Assembly: GCA_034440635.1 (NCBI GenBank)
Contig: JAOTON010000773.1
Coordinates: forward strand, 1,113,501-1,177,500
Direction of reading: 5' to 3'
Length of the DNA stretch: 64,000 bases
DNA from: Lepas anatifera
Lineage: Eukaryota > Arthropoda > Thecostraca > Lepadidae
Shown here: positions 1 through 11,666 of the stretch, one piece after another
Numbering within the stretch: position 1 is the stretch's first letter
Layout of the letters: every line of letters starts with the position of its first letter
Translations under genes and position numbers: made by a program
The notes under the pieces: generated by a model
Seen by the model: only the letters and a program-made list of their open reading frames with translations
Databases searched by the model: none
What the model was told of the DNA's origin: nothing

Positions 1-2690
1 CCGATTAGTGCCAACACAAACTGGGCACATATCGTATAATGTTAGATTATCAAGATATTGTCATCATTATTGTATCCGTAGTTCCTTTCTAGAGAGCAAG
101 ACACGAAATGCATGCGTGCATTAGTAAGGTGTTAACAAAGCTCTGTTGAATACCTACATCAGAAGCGATGACAGATATGAATGAATACTGAAAGTATTTC
201 TCATAGTATTTTCATGGCTAAATAGTTGATGCAGGCATACGATCGGCATAACTGATCAATCCCAGTAAAACATTGTATTTCTACTCTCCTGTCAACGCAG
301 TGATGTTTCTCACTATGGATACCTAGTGATCATGCCAACCATTGAAATGTCGTTCCTCTACTAGCCAATACCCTGTGTTTCAACTATTCAACTTTCCGTT
401 TTTCAAATGCGGCATGCGTATGCCTTCATTAGTCTAACAGCTACCACTAGCAGCCTCCAGCTGAGCTCTCGGCTTCACGTGGGCGTTTGCCTCACCATTG
501 ACACCAAACGGTTCAAATAGCTGTACAAGCTAAGTTCGTCCGCCTGTGTGAAAATAAAGTACCGTGCGGATATTTCTTACCGCTTCAGTCAACTACTCAG
601 CGCGCCGGAGGCGGAGGTGTACACCGTATTTGTGTCATATTTGATATTTGTAGAACTCAGCCATATCCGTGTTTCAATTTCCGTCCTAAGTTGAACAGAA
701 ATAACTCGGACAGTAGGTGTGTGTCTGACTCGACTTACTGCATTGCAATATCAACTCGCACATAGCCAGTTAATGACTTCACAAATACATAGCGTTAGAA
801 TTATCCAGCATTGGGTGACTAACTCTACTCAATAGAAGTGATACAGTGTTGTAAAATCTCACTTTTCATATGGAACCTGAATAAGAGCTTGCCGAAGCGC
901 GCTAGACCAATAAAGCTTAAATCGGCCAGGACAAGAAGGTCGTACCTTCACACTGCCCGCCAATCCCAATAGTCTTATTCGCTCTGCTCCAGAAAAAACA
1001 GTTACTAGGGAATGTCGAAATGTATGTGTGAAGGCTACAAATCATGCCAAAAGTCTGCACGCATGTTGTTGTTATTGTCTTCAGTGAAGTGAAAAAGTAA
1101 CCATTCCCTTCCCACGCTCTGTATTCAGACGAACAACAAGAACAAACTATTCATACCCTTATAAAATTACAATGGTGTGAAAGGGACGAAATCACCCGGA
1201 GGCAAGCCTTTAACAGGTGCACTGAATTTATTTTTAATCTCACTCTAAATCGTTCGCTCCGCTAACGCGCTTATGCTGTCGACAACAACGCGTGTGAACA
1301 ATGGCTTTTCCGTGGGTTCAGTCAGATCTAAGGTTCTGGTTACACTCATTTCTGGCTTGTTGGCTTGGATTGGCCGATGGATTCGGCATAGTGCAACGCA
1401 GTTGATTATCGGAAGCTATTGTGGTCACCTTTGATTTGCAGCGCCTTGCAACGTTGCTATGGTTACGCATGATATCTCCAGTCAAACTTGGCACCCACTT
1501 ATGATGTTTGTGACAGGGAAGGTATATTCTTCAACCCTTCGATACAAGCGGGATAATTTATTCTAGAGAATAAATCATCATGAATTATGCATGCCTGCTG
1601 CGTCAAGCAAAACACGTCTATTGTTAGGTGCTTGGATTTACGATAATGCGGTATTAAATCACGCAAACATGACTGGTTTGACGCTTATGACTATCCTGCT
1701 GCGTCTCAAGCGGCTGGTATTTGACTGTGAATGGTTTATCGCTTATATATAAAAAGGTAACGTCAAAATACCCTCGCGCATGACGTTCACAGTTTTTGTG
1801 CTGGATCCGAAAAACTTGATGACTGCAAAACTGCCCAGTTGGAATGACAAGGTTGCGTGTGTCTCTGCTACTTTTTGTTCTCTCGTTGTGCCTATCGCTC
1901 TTTGCGATAGTTTTTAGACTTTAAAGATAGACAATGCAGTGGAAAAGAGTTGAAAGGTGATCAACTCTGCGAAATAAGCGACGTAGGACGTACCTGAAGC
2001 TTCTCTTCTTATTTCGTCGTAGAAAGTTCGTATTTGATGTGCGGAATTTCAGTTTGCGTCAACTTTCACGTCTGATTTTACATATGCAGGAAATGCTCCT
2101 CTTTTTCAGGCTGCACATTTTTCAAAAGCTACCGGTTCCCTCAACGACCACGGTTATCTTTGAATGATAATCGAAACAATGTCATGGGTTGCTCCCATTT
2201 GTTTTTTTTCAAATTCATTTATTCTTAGCATGTGATCATTTGCTTCGCTACCTTAAGATCTCTGGGGGACAGGAGGTAGGGGGGTGGCTGTGCAGTGTGC
2301 TCCTTCCACCTCTGTACCAAAAATAGTATATATTCCCCAAATTAGAGTATTTTCGGCAGTCTGACCCGGTCATAAGCAGCAAAAACTCGGATAACTTTCC
2401 ATCTGAAAGTGGGCAGTTGTCTCTCATTCTCAGCGTGAGTTTAAAGACTGGCTGGTCACTTCAATTTTTCGTTGGTGGGGACGTGGCTGACTTTACGAAG
2501 ACCTATAACACTGAATCTTGGAAAAGTTCTCAAAACATACTGAAGTTTTCAAACATTGTATGTGTGTATGCACCATAATCACTAAAGGACTGGTACGTCA
2601 CGTTAACATTAGTTAGGAACAGCCTGTCTGGATTGGTAGCATTTATCTTTTACAAGATTATCTTTGTATATTATCTTGTTTTCCCAATAA
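1..2690. other. No recognisable gene or repeat
   Basis: No long open frame, tRNA, MITE terminus or tandem repeat was found. A TATA-like stretch (TATATATAAAAA) lies at 1745-1756, but nothing next to it looks like a transcribed exon. Confidence 0.5.
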
Positions 2691-3211
2691 TATGTTAAAA
2701 GCCATAATTCAATGACGACATCCCACGCGTGTATTCATAATTCATTCGGAAACGTCTCATGTCGAGAGGTGAAACGCCTCTCCACGGTCGATGGCTGGCG
2801 TCATCTTTCGGGGCATTTCCTGTCCATGTCCTTGAACGAGTCCTCGCCGTCTCCCCGAGGGGTTTGATGCGTCTCTTGCGTCCTGCTGAGATAATAGTGA
2901 AGGTGCAACGTACCGCAGTCCCTCCCGCGAGCGAAAACATCCTTTGCTTCTGGTGAGTAAGGCATTGTCTAGTTAGTTTCTGCATTTAGTGTGCCATTTT
3001 TCTAGCTTTGCGGCTCTGCTTGCTAAACTTTCTGTGGAATTTCAATATTGCGTAATCTTGGTACGCACACGGTCAGCATTCCGGGCAGGAGAAACTTCAG
3101 CACTTCAGACGGAGTACCTCAAGAGCTCCTCGAGTTCAGAAGCAACTCATCTAAGGCACACAGCCTTGAGTGCGCTGTGCCGCCTCCTCCCACCCGTCCG
3201 TCAGTGCAGGG

Positions 3212-3465
3212 CCCCATAGGCAGATCCAGTGGATTAAGTGGGAGCACTTGCCCCCCATCGACCCACAGCGCCCCCTGAAAGGTCGATGGTGCCCATGAAA
3301 TGTAGTCCCCCTCTGCCACCAGGCTGCGAGTATCGGCGTTCCTGCGATAGGATTTGGTGCCCACCTGATAGACTTTGCCCCCAAAAGTGGCGCCCCCTGG
3401 TTCCGGATGGCGCCCCCCGACCACATGCCCCTCCCCTTCGATAAGAAATCCTGGATCCGCCTATG
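3212..3465 (-). mobile_element. hAT-type MITE, family A copy 1
   Basis: Short non-autonomous DNA transposon of about 254 bp. The ends are CATAGGCAGATCCAG and CTGGATCCGCCTATG. The flanks GTGCAGGG (3204-3211) and GTGCAGGC (3466-3473) match at 7 of 8 positions, an 8-bp target duplication typical of the hAT superfamily. The interior shares GGCGCC-rich blocks and the phrase GATAGGATTTGG with copies near 20621, 24934 and 54442. Several apparent open frames here are only translations of the element. Confidence 0.85.
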
Positions 3466-3473
3466 GTGCAGGC

Positions 3474-4049
3474 ATCCTCCCCATGCCCGCGGGGCATGCG
3501 ACAGACGAGAAGAAGCTGATAGCGACACTCACTCGGGTCAGACGCCAGAAGAAGACACTATCAGGCATGTAAATCCTCTATTTTTAGGGGTGCAATAAAC
3601 CTTTAGATGGGAAAAACCCACGTGGCATCTCGTGCTCGTCGAAGAATTCGAAAGCGGTCTTTGGAGTGAACTTCAGACGGGAACCCACATGAATGTATTG
3701 CCGATTTACACGGAATAAAAGTAGAGTGAGGGTCTTTACTTACTTACTTTTTTTAAGGACTTCTATAAGGCGTTCGGAGCATGACACCTTTGTCCGCCTC
3801 TAAAGTGTCAGGTCTTTACTCCAGTTTGGGACCATATCTATGACAGTTGGCATCGGTACGGCCGTAAAATCAGCGGTTAATTGTGTCTTCTGGCGAGTGT
3901 CCGGGTGTCGAAGCGACGACAAATTGGTCTCTGGCCTGCCATCCATCGCTCCGCCTTTGGCAGATTAAGCCAAGAGCGTGGGTTGAAATTATCTGGATTT
4001 GTTTGATGATTGTGAGTGGCGAATAATTATGTTTCAAACTGGAATAGTA
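3474..4049. other. Unannotated spacer with two AATAAA hexamers
   Basis: No coding signal. AATAAA occurs at 3594 and 3714, but no terminal exon can be tied to either. A short CTTA repeat followed by a T-run lies near 3738. Confidence 0.4.
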
Positions 4050-4232
4050 AAATTAATTGGTGGGGTTTAAAGACGCAGCAGCTGCCAAGGCTCTGTGGCC
4101 TCGCAAACTCTCACCCTGTTGGGAGGGATTTGGGGATCAGATCGATTTATTCAAAGGCTCCGCCGGGACTTGAACCCGGGACCGGTGACTTGGAGTATTC
4201 CAACGCTATCCACTAAGCCACCCATCCCCCCT
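4050..4232 (-). mobile_element. tRNA-derived SINE, family A copy 1
   Basis: Read on the minus strand, the head carries an A-box-like GTGGCTTAGTGGATAGC and a good B box GGGTTCAAGTCCC, but the anticodon arm does not fold, so it is not a tRNA gene. The body includes GATCTGATCCCCAAATCC, CCCAACAGGGTGAGAG and GCCTTGGCAGC. The same head-plus-body order recurs at 14478 and 43795. Confidence 0.8.
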
Positions 4233-4414
4233 GTTTCGAACTGTTGGGATTTGGCCCATCCTTAGTTATCCTAGGATTTGAGACTTTGATCTAGAGATTT
4301 CTGTAGCGCACGCTGGTGTCTATAGTTTTGTTTTGGCCAGAGGCTTTGAACAGCGGGTCCTGTTCGAGATTGACGGTCACATAACGGTTCAACCACCCCT
4401 GTGGTACCTCCAAG

Positions 4415-4562
4415 CACTGGTGGACGCAGATGGGGGGGGCAGGGGCCATGGCCTCCCCGCCCAGAATTCCGAAATTTTGACTAATTTCTTAAAAAAAACT
4501 GTTCTGTTTTTACGATTTCTCCTGAGTTGGCTCCCCAAACGGCGCTCCTGCGTCCGCCTCTG
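4415..4562 (+). mobile_element. hAT-type MITE, family C copy 1 (exact 8-bp TSD)
   Basis: 148-bp element with ends CACTGGTGGACGCAG and CTGCGTCCGCCTCTG. It is flanked by CCTCCAAG on both sides (4407-4414 and 4563-4570), a perfect 8-bp duplication. The interior has a T-rich core with G-runs, as in the copies at 15649, 24205 and 45150. Confidence 0.9.
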
Positions 4563-4979
4563 CCTCCAAGTTTATCCATTCGCATGGTTGGTTTTAAAGG
4601 ATCTTGGGGTGACCTCCAAATGTTGGCAGATAATTATAAATGTTGACACCTCTATTCAGAGGTGTTTCATAATGACAAGCCGTATTATTATCATTATTAA
4701 TTGACTCAGTGTTGTATGACCCAGCACTGTTTAGGACATTCTTTGCCGTTCTAACAACGTTCGTCTGTGTTCTGAGGGCTACATCAGTTAATGGCTAGGA
4801 GGTTAAAGTTTTATGGACCGTCCAAGGATGCTTTGTGGCTGCCTTAAAATGCTGAGTGATCTCTGGTAAAATGTTGCGTTCAACCAGTGCACTCGTCCTG
4901 AATTACCTCTGCTTTGCAAAGCTCAATAGTCCGATTGAAAAGGCCCCCATTAACAGGTAACAATGTCTATATATTTGCA

Positions 4980-5384
4980 CTGGTCCTGTCCCATCCCCTT
5001 TCTCCTCGCTGCTTTTCCCGCCCCGCGCGATTGGCTCTTAGTGTTCACCTCTGGAATTTGATTGGCTGAGCAGAATTTCAATCAGAGTTCGGGGCTGTGG
5101 CGGCGACTTCAAAGCGGGGGAGAGATGGCCGGTACCTAATAACGGCGACCAACCTCACTGAGAGCCAGTGTATTCGCAGCGGTTCCGGCGGTGACCGCTG
5201 TAAAATTAACTCGGCTAAAAGTACCCGGCTGAAATAGAAGCATTAGCAGCGTTCGGACAATGTCACGAGCCGCCTGAAAAAAGTGGAACCTGCCAATTTA
5301 AACTGCAAGGTCAGCCAGCGGTAGACAAAAGCGTAGAAGCGTGCTTTTGTGCCGCTATTTTACGATGGTACTAGCTCTGTTATG
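4980..5384 (+). promoter_or_regulatory. Promoter-like region with possible noncoding first exon
   Basis: A compact cluster of core-promoter motifs: TTTTCCCGCC (E2F-like and GC box) at 5013, then inverted CCAAT boxes (ATTGG) at 5030 and 5061, 31 bp or about three helical turns apart. This is the usual layout for NF-Y-dependent promoters. GC- and CpG-rich DNA follows, then a good splice donor TATG|GTGAGG at 5384/5385. Between them the only early ATG opens a four-codon frame, so any first exon would be 5' UTR. No TATA box is present. The transcribed gene is not identified. Confidence 0.35.
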
Positions 5385-5463
5385 GTGAGGTTACCTTTCA
5401 TGTGCGCAGTACTCTTGTCGTGTTCACTTGCAATGATGGGTCAGACATTATTTATGACTGAAA

Positions 5464-5706
5464 TCATATTTCTATGCTACCTTCAATTTCTTCCATGTTA
5501 GGCACCGTGCTCATATGATCAAGCTCTTCAGCATTGGCCTTCACTTTCCGACGAGCTAGCATGTGTTCATCCGGCAATTGATATTGCATAGGCATTGCAC
5601 CACTTGGGGCCTCCAGGTTTAATAGCTTGTCACACGAAATTCCCCTATGAGTGGTGGGTTTCATGCACGCCACAAAGAACATCTCATTCAAAGGACGATA
5701 TCTTAT
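5464..5706 (-). CDS. Unidentified coding-like fragment
   Basis: On the minus strand an open frame of about 80 codons runs from just after an in-frame stop to a TGA at 5464. It has no ATG near its beginning; the first ATG is a few codons in, in the run NEMFFVACMKPTTHRGISCD. The composition is protein-like: mixed hydrophobic and charged residues, then an acidic end (NAEELDHMSTVPNMEEIEGS). It does not overlap any repeat found here. I do not recognise the family. It could be a terminal exon, but the acceptor side (AATAAG) is poor, or a relic of a processed gene. A chance open frame cannot be excluded. Confidence 0.3.
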   Translation of the reverse strand: MRYRPLNEMFFVACMKPTTHRGISCDKLLNLEAPSGAMPMQYQLPDEHMLARRKVKANAEELDHMSTVPNMEEIEGSIEI

Positions 5707-6501
5707 TCAATATAACATTACCTAATTAATAATATTCCTGAAGTTGGACTCCCCAGGCGAGCGGCCATGGGGATAGGACCACTCAGAGTATTTGAACGGG
5801 AGAAAATTCTATTTTTGTCAAAATTGCTATTTTTCAAAATTCAAATTTGCTCTGCAATCACGGAATGACGATTTGCTTCGAAACAGTGAATAGGAAAAGG
5901 GAGTTCGACCTCATGATCCCGCCCGTTTGTACACACGTCAACATTCTTCATTCTGTCTCACCATCTGTCTCCCATTAACTTCACTGTCGTTTTCTTCGTT
6001 ACAACCGGTAGGGGAAGGGACGTTGGTTCATAATCGAAATATTTCCCCTAGCCAACATTTCTTACACACATCCATACATGCCCTTTTTGGTTACCACTTG
6101 CACCCCCCCTAGTCAAATTTCTGGTCCCACCACTGTTAATCGGGCGCGAGTTCGGATTCCTGAGCGTAGTTACAGTGTCACGTCCCACAATGGCACTGCC
6201 TACGTGCCTGGAATCCCGATAGGCTGCCCAGAATCTGGGCTGTGACCTTGCTCGATGTCCCGCGGTCATTGGAGGTGAGCGCTGGGCGCGATTGGGTCAC
6301 GTGCTAGGCACAGTCATGTAACCGCCTCGGGCGGTGCACAGCTGCTGAGATCCGATCGGAGGCAAAGTGCATTCCATGTCCAACAGAAACGACGCTGATT
6401 GTGCTAATGTGACGCAACGCGTTTCGTTTGTCAAGCCAGCCAAGTTGAAGCTGGGGTTGAGCTGAGTTTGTGATAGTGACGATTAACCAGCGATTACGAC
6501 G
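5707..6501. other. Unannotated; CpG-rich from about 6130
   Basis: 5707-6130 shows nothing. 6130-6360 is CpG-rich with an E-box (GTCACGTG, near 6295), an inverted CCAAT and a donor-like GGAG|GTGAGC near 6270. It could be a second promoter or first exon, but no coding frame confirms it. Confidence 0.3.
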
Positions 6502-6657
6502 ATGAGCGACAGTGACGATGACAGCAAGCGATTAAGAACGATGAAGGGGATGAACTATGGGACTCATCAGATTGAAGAAGACCGCAAATTTTGTATTTTG
6601 ATGCATCGGTATCCAGATCTCGTTAAGGTCGAGCTGCGTGATCTCGGGTCTACATGA
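6502..6657 (+). CDS. Small 51-codon ORF, unidentified
   Basis: ATG at 6502 opens 51 codons ending in TGA at 6655-6657. The product starts MSDSDDDSKR, a highly acidic and serine-rich N-terminus common at real initiator exons, and continues with IEEDRKFCILMHRYPDLVK, which looks like an amphipathic helix. The first part lies in degenerate GTGACGAT-like repeats, so the acidic start may come from simple sequence; the second half is not repetitive. The start codon is preceded by GACG. No strong splice donor lies before the stop. It may be a short peptide gene, a first coding exon or chance. Confidence 0.25.
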   Translation: MSDSDDDSKRLRTMKGMNYGTHQIEEDRKFCILMHRYPDLVKVELRDLGST

Positions 6658-6772
6658 TAATGTGAAAAATCATAACCGATGCTGAGCGTCGATTTTGTAC
6701 TTTATAATTTGGATGTTCAACTGAGCAGCATGCTGTCGGGGAATATACTGTATTCAGACGCCTCCCCTTCCC

Positions 6773-6908
6773 CATGGGCGGATCCAGAGCGGGGAAAATG
6801 CATTTCCCCTAAACCCCCGATCTTTGCGGATTTTCTTCCAAAACCATATTTTAACAATATTGGACCTTGCTGCCCCCCCGCCCAACTATTGGCCTAGATC
6901 CAGCCCTG
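6773..6908 (+). mobile_element. hAT-type MITE, diverged
   Basis: 136 bp between CATGGGCGGATCCAG and TAGATCCAGCCCTG. It has a T/A-rich core and a C-run near the 3' end. No convincing target duplication remains, so the boundaries rest on the inverted ends alone. Confidence 0.6.
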
Positions 6909-7426
6909 GACCCCCGATAGGAGAACGTTTATCTCGGCCACTAGAGCTGACTTGTGCCGCTCTACCGATCTGCAGTCCTGCACAATCCAATCCGATCTCC
7001 TGTCTATCTGCTTCTGCAGTCCTCTACCGATTTCCGGGATATACGTATCAAAGTACTGTGAAGAGCAGTGCTCTGCTGCCTGTCTTCAGCGAGTCACCTG
7101 CTGAATCAGACCATTAGTTAATGCTAAACGCACGCTCATTAGGCCTAGATTTTGAATACAATGACACATTGCCACACAATGACCTGTTTTTCGAGGCCGT
7201 GATATCGTGTCATAGTTGGAACTTCTTTGAGGTGATTAATTAGGTGTCTCTCAGCTAAGGGAGAGGTTGGACCGAGGTTTATAATTCCAGTTCATTCCCA
7301 GAGATTGTGGGCAATAGAGGCTGTCAGCGCTTTTCTGAGGTCCCCATACTCGAATGGTCGTTGAATCCGCTTTTGTCAAGAAGTCAGATCTGTCGAACGA
7401 GTCTAAAACAATGAGATACACACAAC
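6909..7426. other. Unannotated spacer
   Basis: No conserved motif or open frame with splice support was seen. Confidence 0.4.
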
Positions 7427-7688
7427 CATTGGCGGACGCGGGGAGCATCCCCAAAGCGCTAGAGGGGGAATTGTCTTTTGGCCCCCAAAGGCCGGATAAT
7501 TTTTTGAAAAAAGGTGTTTACACTAGGTCTGTCAAGCAAAAAATATTTCCCATCTCCCCTAGGAGAGCGATCATGTACTTGGACAGGTAGCTTATACTAG
7601 GTCTGTGGAGCACCCAAATCGCACGTCCCCCCCCCAGGAGGAGAGGCAGAGGGTTTGCCCCCCAAACTCGGGTCTGCGTCCGTCCTTG
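7427..7688 (+). mobile_element. hAT-type MITE, family D copy 1 (exact 8-bp TSD)
   Basis: 262 bp, ends CATTGGCGGACGCGG and GTCTGCGTCCGTCCTTG. Flanked by CACACAAC at 7419-7426 and 7689-7696, an exact 8-bp duplication. Family marker in the interior: GGTGTTTACACTAGGTCTGT, also in the copies at 16834 and 21988. Confidence 0.92.
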
Positions 7689-7696
7689 CACACAAC

Positions 7697-7948
7697 TACC
7701 CACTGGTAGTGCCGGTATCATTCTGGGAGTTCACACCCAGTCCCAGATGTCGTGGTGCAATATACCGAAACGGAAGGCAGTGCTTCCAGTGCCTTGTTTT
7801 CACTCCAGGGCGTGGTTCAACGCCCAGCGTTTCTTTCCGTGTGAGTCCCCCCTGGAAATGTTTACGTGCATTTGTATACATGCATATCTGCAGCCCTACT
7901 GCCCCAATCATGCTATATTGGGGGGCATCGCTCCCTATTCTTTCCCAG
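7697..7948. other. Spacer ahead of a strong acceptor
   Basis: Short stretch ending in the pyrimidine-rich CTCCCTATTCTTTCCCAG. No other feature was seen. Confidence 0.3.
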
Positions 7949-8113
7949 GTGGTGGAAGTTCTCGCAGTGAAGCGAGTTTTCCGTAGAAGCACAGGGCACG
8001 CGTGTTCCTTTTGCGTCGTGGGACAGTTTTCGACGGTTCTCGCTGCATCCGAAGCGTTTTTATTTTATCTGACTGTTAATAATCCTTCATTCATCCTTGT
8101 TTGTTTGAAATAA
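7949..8113 (+). CDS. Candidate terminal exon, unidentified
   Basis: The pyrimidine-rich acceptor CCCTATTCTTTCCCAG ends at 7948. It is followed in phase 0 by 54 open codons (starting VVEVLAVKRVFRRSTGHACS, with FSTVLAASEAFLFYLTVNN later) and TAA at 8111-8113. The hydrophobic stretch could be membrane-associated. No family is recognised and no upstream partner exon was located. Good acceptors followed by short open frames also arise by chance. Confidence 0.22.
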   Translation: MVEVLAVKRVFRRSTGHACSFCVVGQFSTVLAASEAFLFYLTVNNPSFILVCLK

Positions 8114-9764
8114 TGGAGAAAATGATGCCGTGCCTGCTCCTGTATCAATGCCTATGACGAGGTGACTATTTAGAAGCGGATTACAGTCCATTAGGAGCTT
8201 GTCACTGTATCTTCGGATTGTGAAGGGATTTTACCCGCCTAAGTGTCCCACAACTTAGGCCTTAGGATGGTAATTTGACGGCGATTCAGACATTAAATTT
8301 ATGCGGCAGAAGTGGGAAGCTGAAACGGTGACGATGAATTCAGCTCAAAGGCATTTCCTCAGCGCGCGGTCCCAGGAGGTCCAAACTGTGAACGCCCTCT
8401 ATTGGAAGTGTTTGTCGGGAGCCAGTGATGTCAGCGGGAGAGATGCAATTCAGCTTAGCGCTGTAATTTAGAACAGTCGTATACAATCTTGCTCACTCCT
8501 CAAGTTTTGAATGCTATAAAAAGACGATCTTTCAAAACATACATAGCTCTCTTATATCTCCAAGCAATCGCTTTTTGTTATCCGAATTGTTCAAACAGCA
8601 CCTGGCGATTTTGACACCACCACAGCCCACGTTGCCGTCTCCCAGCATGGGACTTACCAGTCACGGGGCCGGCCACGAAGGTGGCGTCTTTTTGTCGTCC
8701 TTTGACACGGCCTGTAAACCATAACGCCACACATGAGATGGCTTTTATGGCCTGGGCCGCGCTGGTTATAATTGCAGATTAGACATCGGAAATGACGGAA
8801 CGTCGGCTATATCTCACCGATTAGGCCCTGGCTAGCTGAACAGCGCGACAGCAATAGACATTTTAGGGTAATGCGCGTCGCCATGTTACATAAAACACTG
8901 ATATAGAAGGGTTGCCACGCAGTAAAATCCGGACAGGTGTTGATACAATTCAACAATAAAAGTCATCAAAGTATAAAACTGTATTAAGTATTTTGCGTAA
9001 ATTGTTATCGATAGGTTTTCCAGCTGGTGCTGTTTTATTAACAGCTGAAATAAAGTTCAATGACATCCGGCCAGGTGAGGGAAACAGCGAGCAGTGCTGA
9101 TGAGGCGATGATGGCGCTGATGGCGGGTTAAAGCGCCCGCATGCACGGCTGGTCGTGGGCCGACAGAGCTGCCAAAGGTCAACGTCACCTAACTGATGTG
9201 CTGGTGGTCTCCACCGCGTTGTTTCCATATAGGAAGGGGGCATTTGCAGGGGCGGATCCAGCCTGTTGGTTGAGGGGGAAACCATGTCAGCCTCAGGCTC
9301 TGAAAGAAGTGTTGAGCGGCGGCTGGCAGAGTTAACCTGGTGCAGTGAATCAATTTGTATTTCCACTACCTACTTGAGATATACCCTCTAAACGGACAAA
9401 AGTGCTTATTCACATCTGAACGAACACAGTAGGTTAACGCGCTTTGATCGGAGTCTTTGTCAACATCTAAGGGGGAACGACGACAACACCTTCCAACAAA
9501 AAATGTGAACAAAAAATTAGCTGATGTCAAACTGATGTCAACAAAAAATGTAAACAAATCCAAAGAATGAAACTGCAGCATGTCTTGGTGACGTGTTCTT
9601 AATCTCTCGTCCTATTATTAGATGTTGACAAAGACTACGGTTGAAACGCGTTCATCTGCAGTGTTAGTTCAACTGTCAATCACTGTCATGCAAAAGTGCT
9701 TTTACCAGTTTTACCAGTTCATTCTCTTTTTCGAATGATGACTAGTTTTAAAACACTAGTTTGC
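8114..9764. other. Unannotated, one MITE end fragment
   Basis: The only repeat trace is a solitary MITE terminus CAGGGGCGGATCCAGCC at about 9248, without a recognisable partner end. The remaining sequence has no coding signal. Confidence 0.4.
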
Positions 9765-9852
9765 TTGGGGGGCAAAAGAAGGCTAAGCCGCTCTGTTTAG
9801 CTTTGGGGGACATGGTCGGATTGGCCCCACCCCCTTCATGGATCTGCCTCTT
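9765..9852. mobile_element. MITE 3' end fragment
   Basis: A G-run-rich stretch ending ATGGATCTGCCTCTT resembles the terminal part of the hAT-type MITEs. The left end is not identifiable. Confidence 0.4.
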
Positions 9853-11666
9853 TAGTAGTGTGAGTCCAAAACTATTGTTCATACAGCTTTTGTCGTTATT
9901 CGCGTGTGTTAAATGGACTGGGTTTTGTGGTTAGGATGCCAAGTGTATTGGTGTGGCCCGTCTGCGCCCGTTTTTCGTATATTCTTTTTACCCGTTTGTA
10001 CTATTTCAAGTGTTGACATGCAATTTGTAGTGGAAACAAGTGTTGAGTTCCGTGTTCTCAAGCGATTTAAGCAAATGTGCTTCTCCCCGACCTCAAGTGG
10101 CCAAGAAAGTAAACAGTGCAACCCGATTGCCTGCTAATTCGGGGCAACTAGGGTGAACGAGGTGAAATTGTGGGAGAATGGGCGACAAAAATCCCTCCAG
10201 CATCATTCGAACCGGACGGAACCGCGCCGTGTCACAGTATAACTAGAGTTTCCTGTACCTACCGAGCTGCATGTGGATGAATGACTTGGTCCTAAGACTC
10301 TCTGTTAAACGCAAAGTAAGTATTTTCGTCCAAAGTTGTAAGCATGGAGTGTTAACATTCACGCCAGTAGTACCCCAACAAAAAGGCTGTATGATAAAGA
10401 AACGAGGGGCTGCTGTGTCATTTCTATCACCCGGAAAAAGATCTCTCCATTGGTGTGGCTTTATATTTCCTGGAGGTGCATGGACACTCCGAATGAGATA
10501 CCGTAGTTGAGTTAAAATATCGTCTAGATTATCATGTTTTCATTTTAAAGAATTTGAAGTGGTTTTAGGCAGTTAAACAATCCCATGGGAAGGCTAAAAC
10601 ACGCGTCGTATTATATCATATCTTCCAGTGTAATGACTATTAATTTTTTCTTCAAATCTTGGCACCCCAATATTTTCAAAAATATACACCCTGCTTCCAG
10701 CTTCCACGCCCCACGTGAAGAAGCCATCTGGACGATAATTCCACCTTTTAAAACTGATGGTCGAGTGCGTTGATTCAAGAACCCCGCCTGAGTATAAAAC
10801 CCGGGTCAGTGATGTGGACGTGGAGTGGGCCAGCCACCACGCCTCTGCGCAGGGTGTCGTTTTTGTCAGAGCTCTGTGAGGAAGCGTGAGCGGTGGAGAC
10901 AGAAGTGTATTAGACTGGGATGGATGGGCTTGTCGGCTGGTGCGGAGGCGGGAGTTCAGTGCCCTTAGAAGCGGTTTCAAAACAAGCACTGGCTTAATCG
11001 GGCCAGCTTGCATAACGTGTGCGGCATCTGATGCCGCCGGCGGGAATGTGGGTATGCGATGGTTCAGTGGCGGGTACAATGGAGGCTAGAAGGACCAAGT
11101 CCGTCCCCAAATTGATGAATGCTCATAAGAATCACATAGTAAGAGGTTATTCAGGGTACAGCTGGGGTAGGTTTAAGCCCTAGCTCCCCCTCCCAAATGA
11201 AAGTCTGAATCCACCACTGCGACAGTTTGCATGGGTACATTCGCAGTTGTCTATCATGTTATGTCATGCTCTTCTGGGGCCTTGTTTTATCGAACAGAAC
11301 ATTCCCATCTGGTGCTCAGCTGTTCAAGCATGAAGAGCCCACCACAAACCAAGGGTGTTGGATGCTGGAAACGAGACACCTAATGTATGCAGACATGAGT
11401 TTTTTTGGACCGGAGCGTTGCGTCGAGTTTCACCAGGTGCTGCAGCCGGTGCTCAGCTGGTTTCTCCAGTCTTTCTTCTCGCTTCTGTGTTTCTTCTTCG
11501 CGCTGAAGTCTGAAGAAATCTAGCACAGGTATAACAATGTCGCCTGCGTATAACAATGTTTTTAGCATCGTCACCTTAGGCGTCTCAGGGAGACGCCCTC
11601 TGTTTAAGGGATGGGTGTTGGAATCCCTCCAGTAAAGCACGGTATCTCAAAAATGACGATGACGGA
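9853..11666. other. Unannotated; one donor-like site and one MITE remnant
   Basis: A 15-codon ATG frame at 10271 ends at a good donor (CGCAAA|GTAAGT, exon end 10315, phase 0), which could be an initial exon but is very short. Around 11150-11219 a MITE remnant ends TGAATCCACCACTG. Nothing else is recognised. Confidence 0.3.

Noticed and set aside
1745..1756. TATA box
   Set aside because: AT-rich surroundings and no exon or initiator within reach.
2759..3219. Two-exon plus-strand frame joined by a 52-bp intron (donor CTG|GTGAGT at 2952, acceptor TTTTTCTAG at 3004)
   Set aside because: Frames join, but the second part ends inside the MITE at 3212, the intron is very short and the peptide is not protein-like.
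4642..4661. Perfect hairpin ACACCTCT-ATTC-AGAGGTGT as a histone-type 3' end
   Set aside because: It lacks the histone stem-loop consensus and there is no histone gene nearby.
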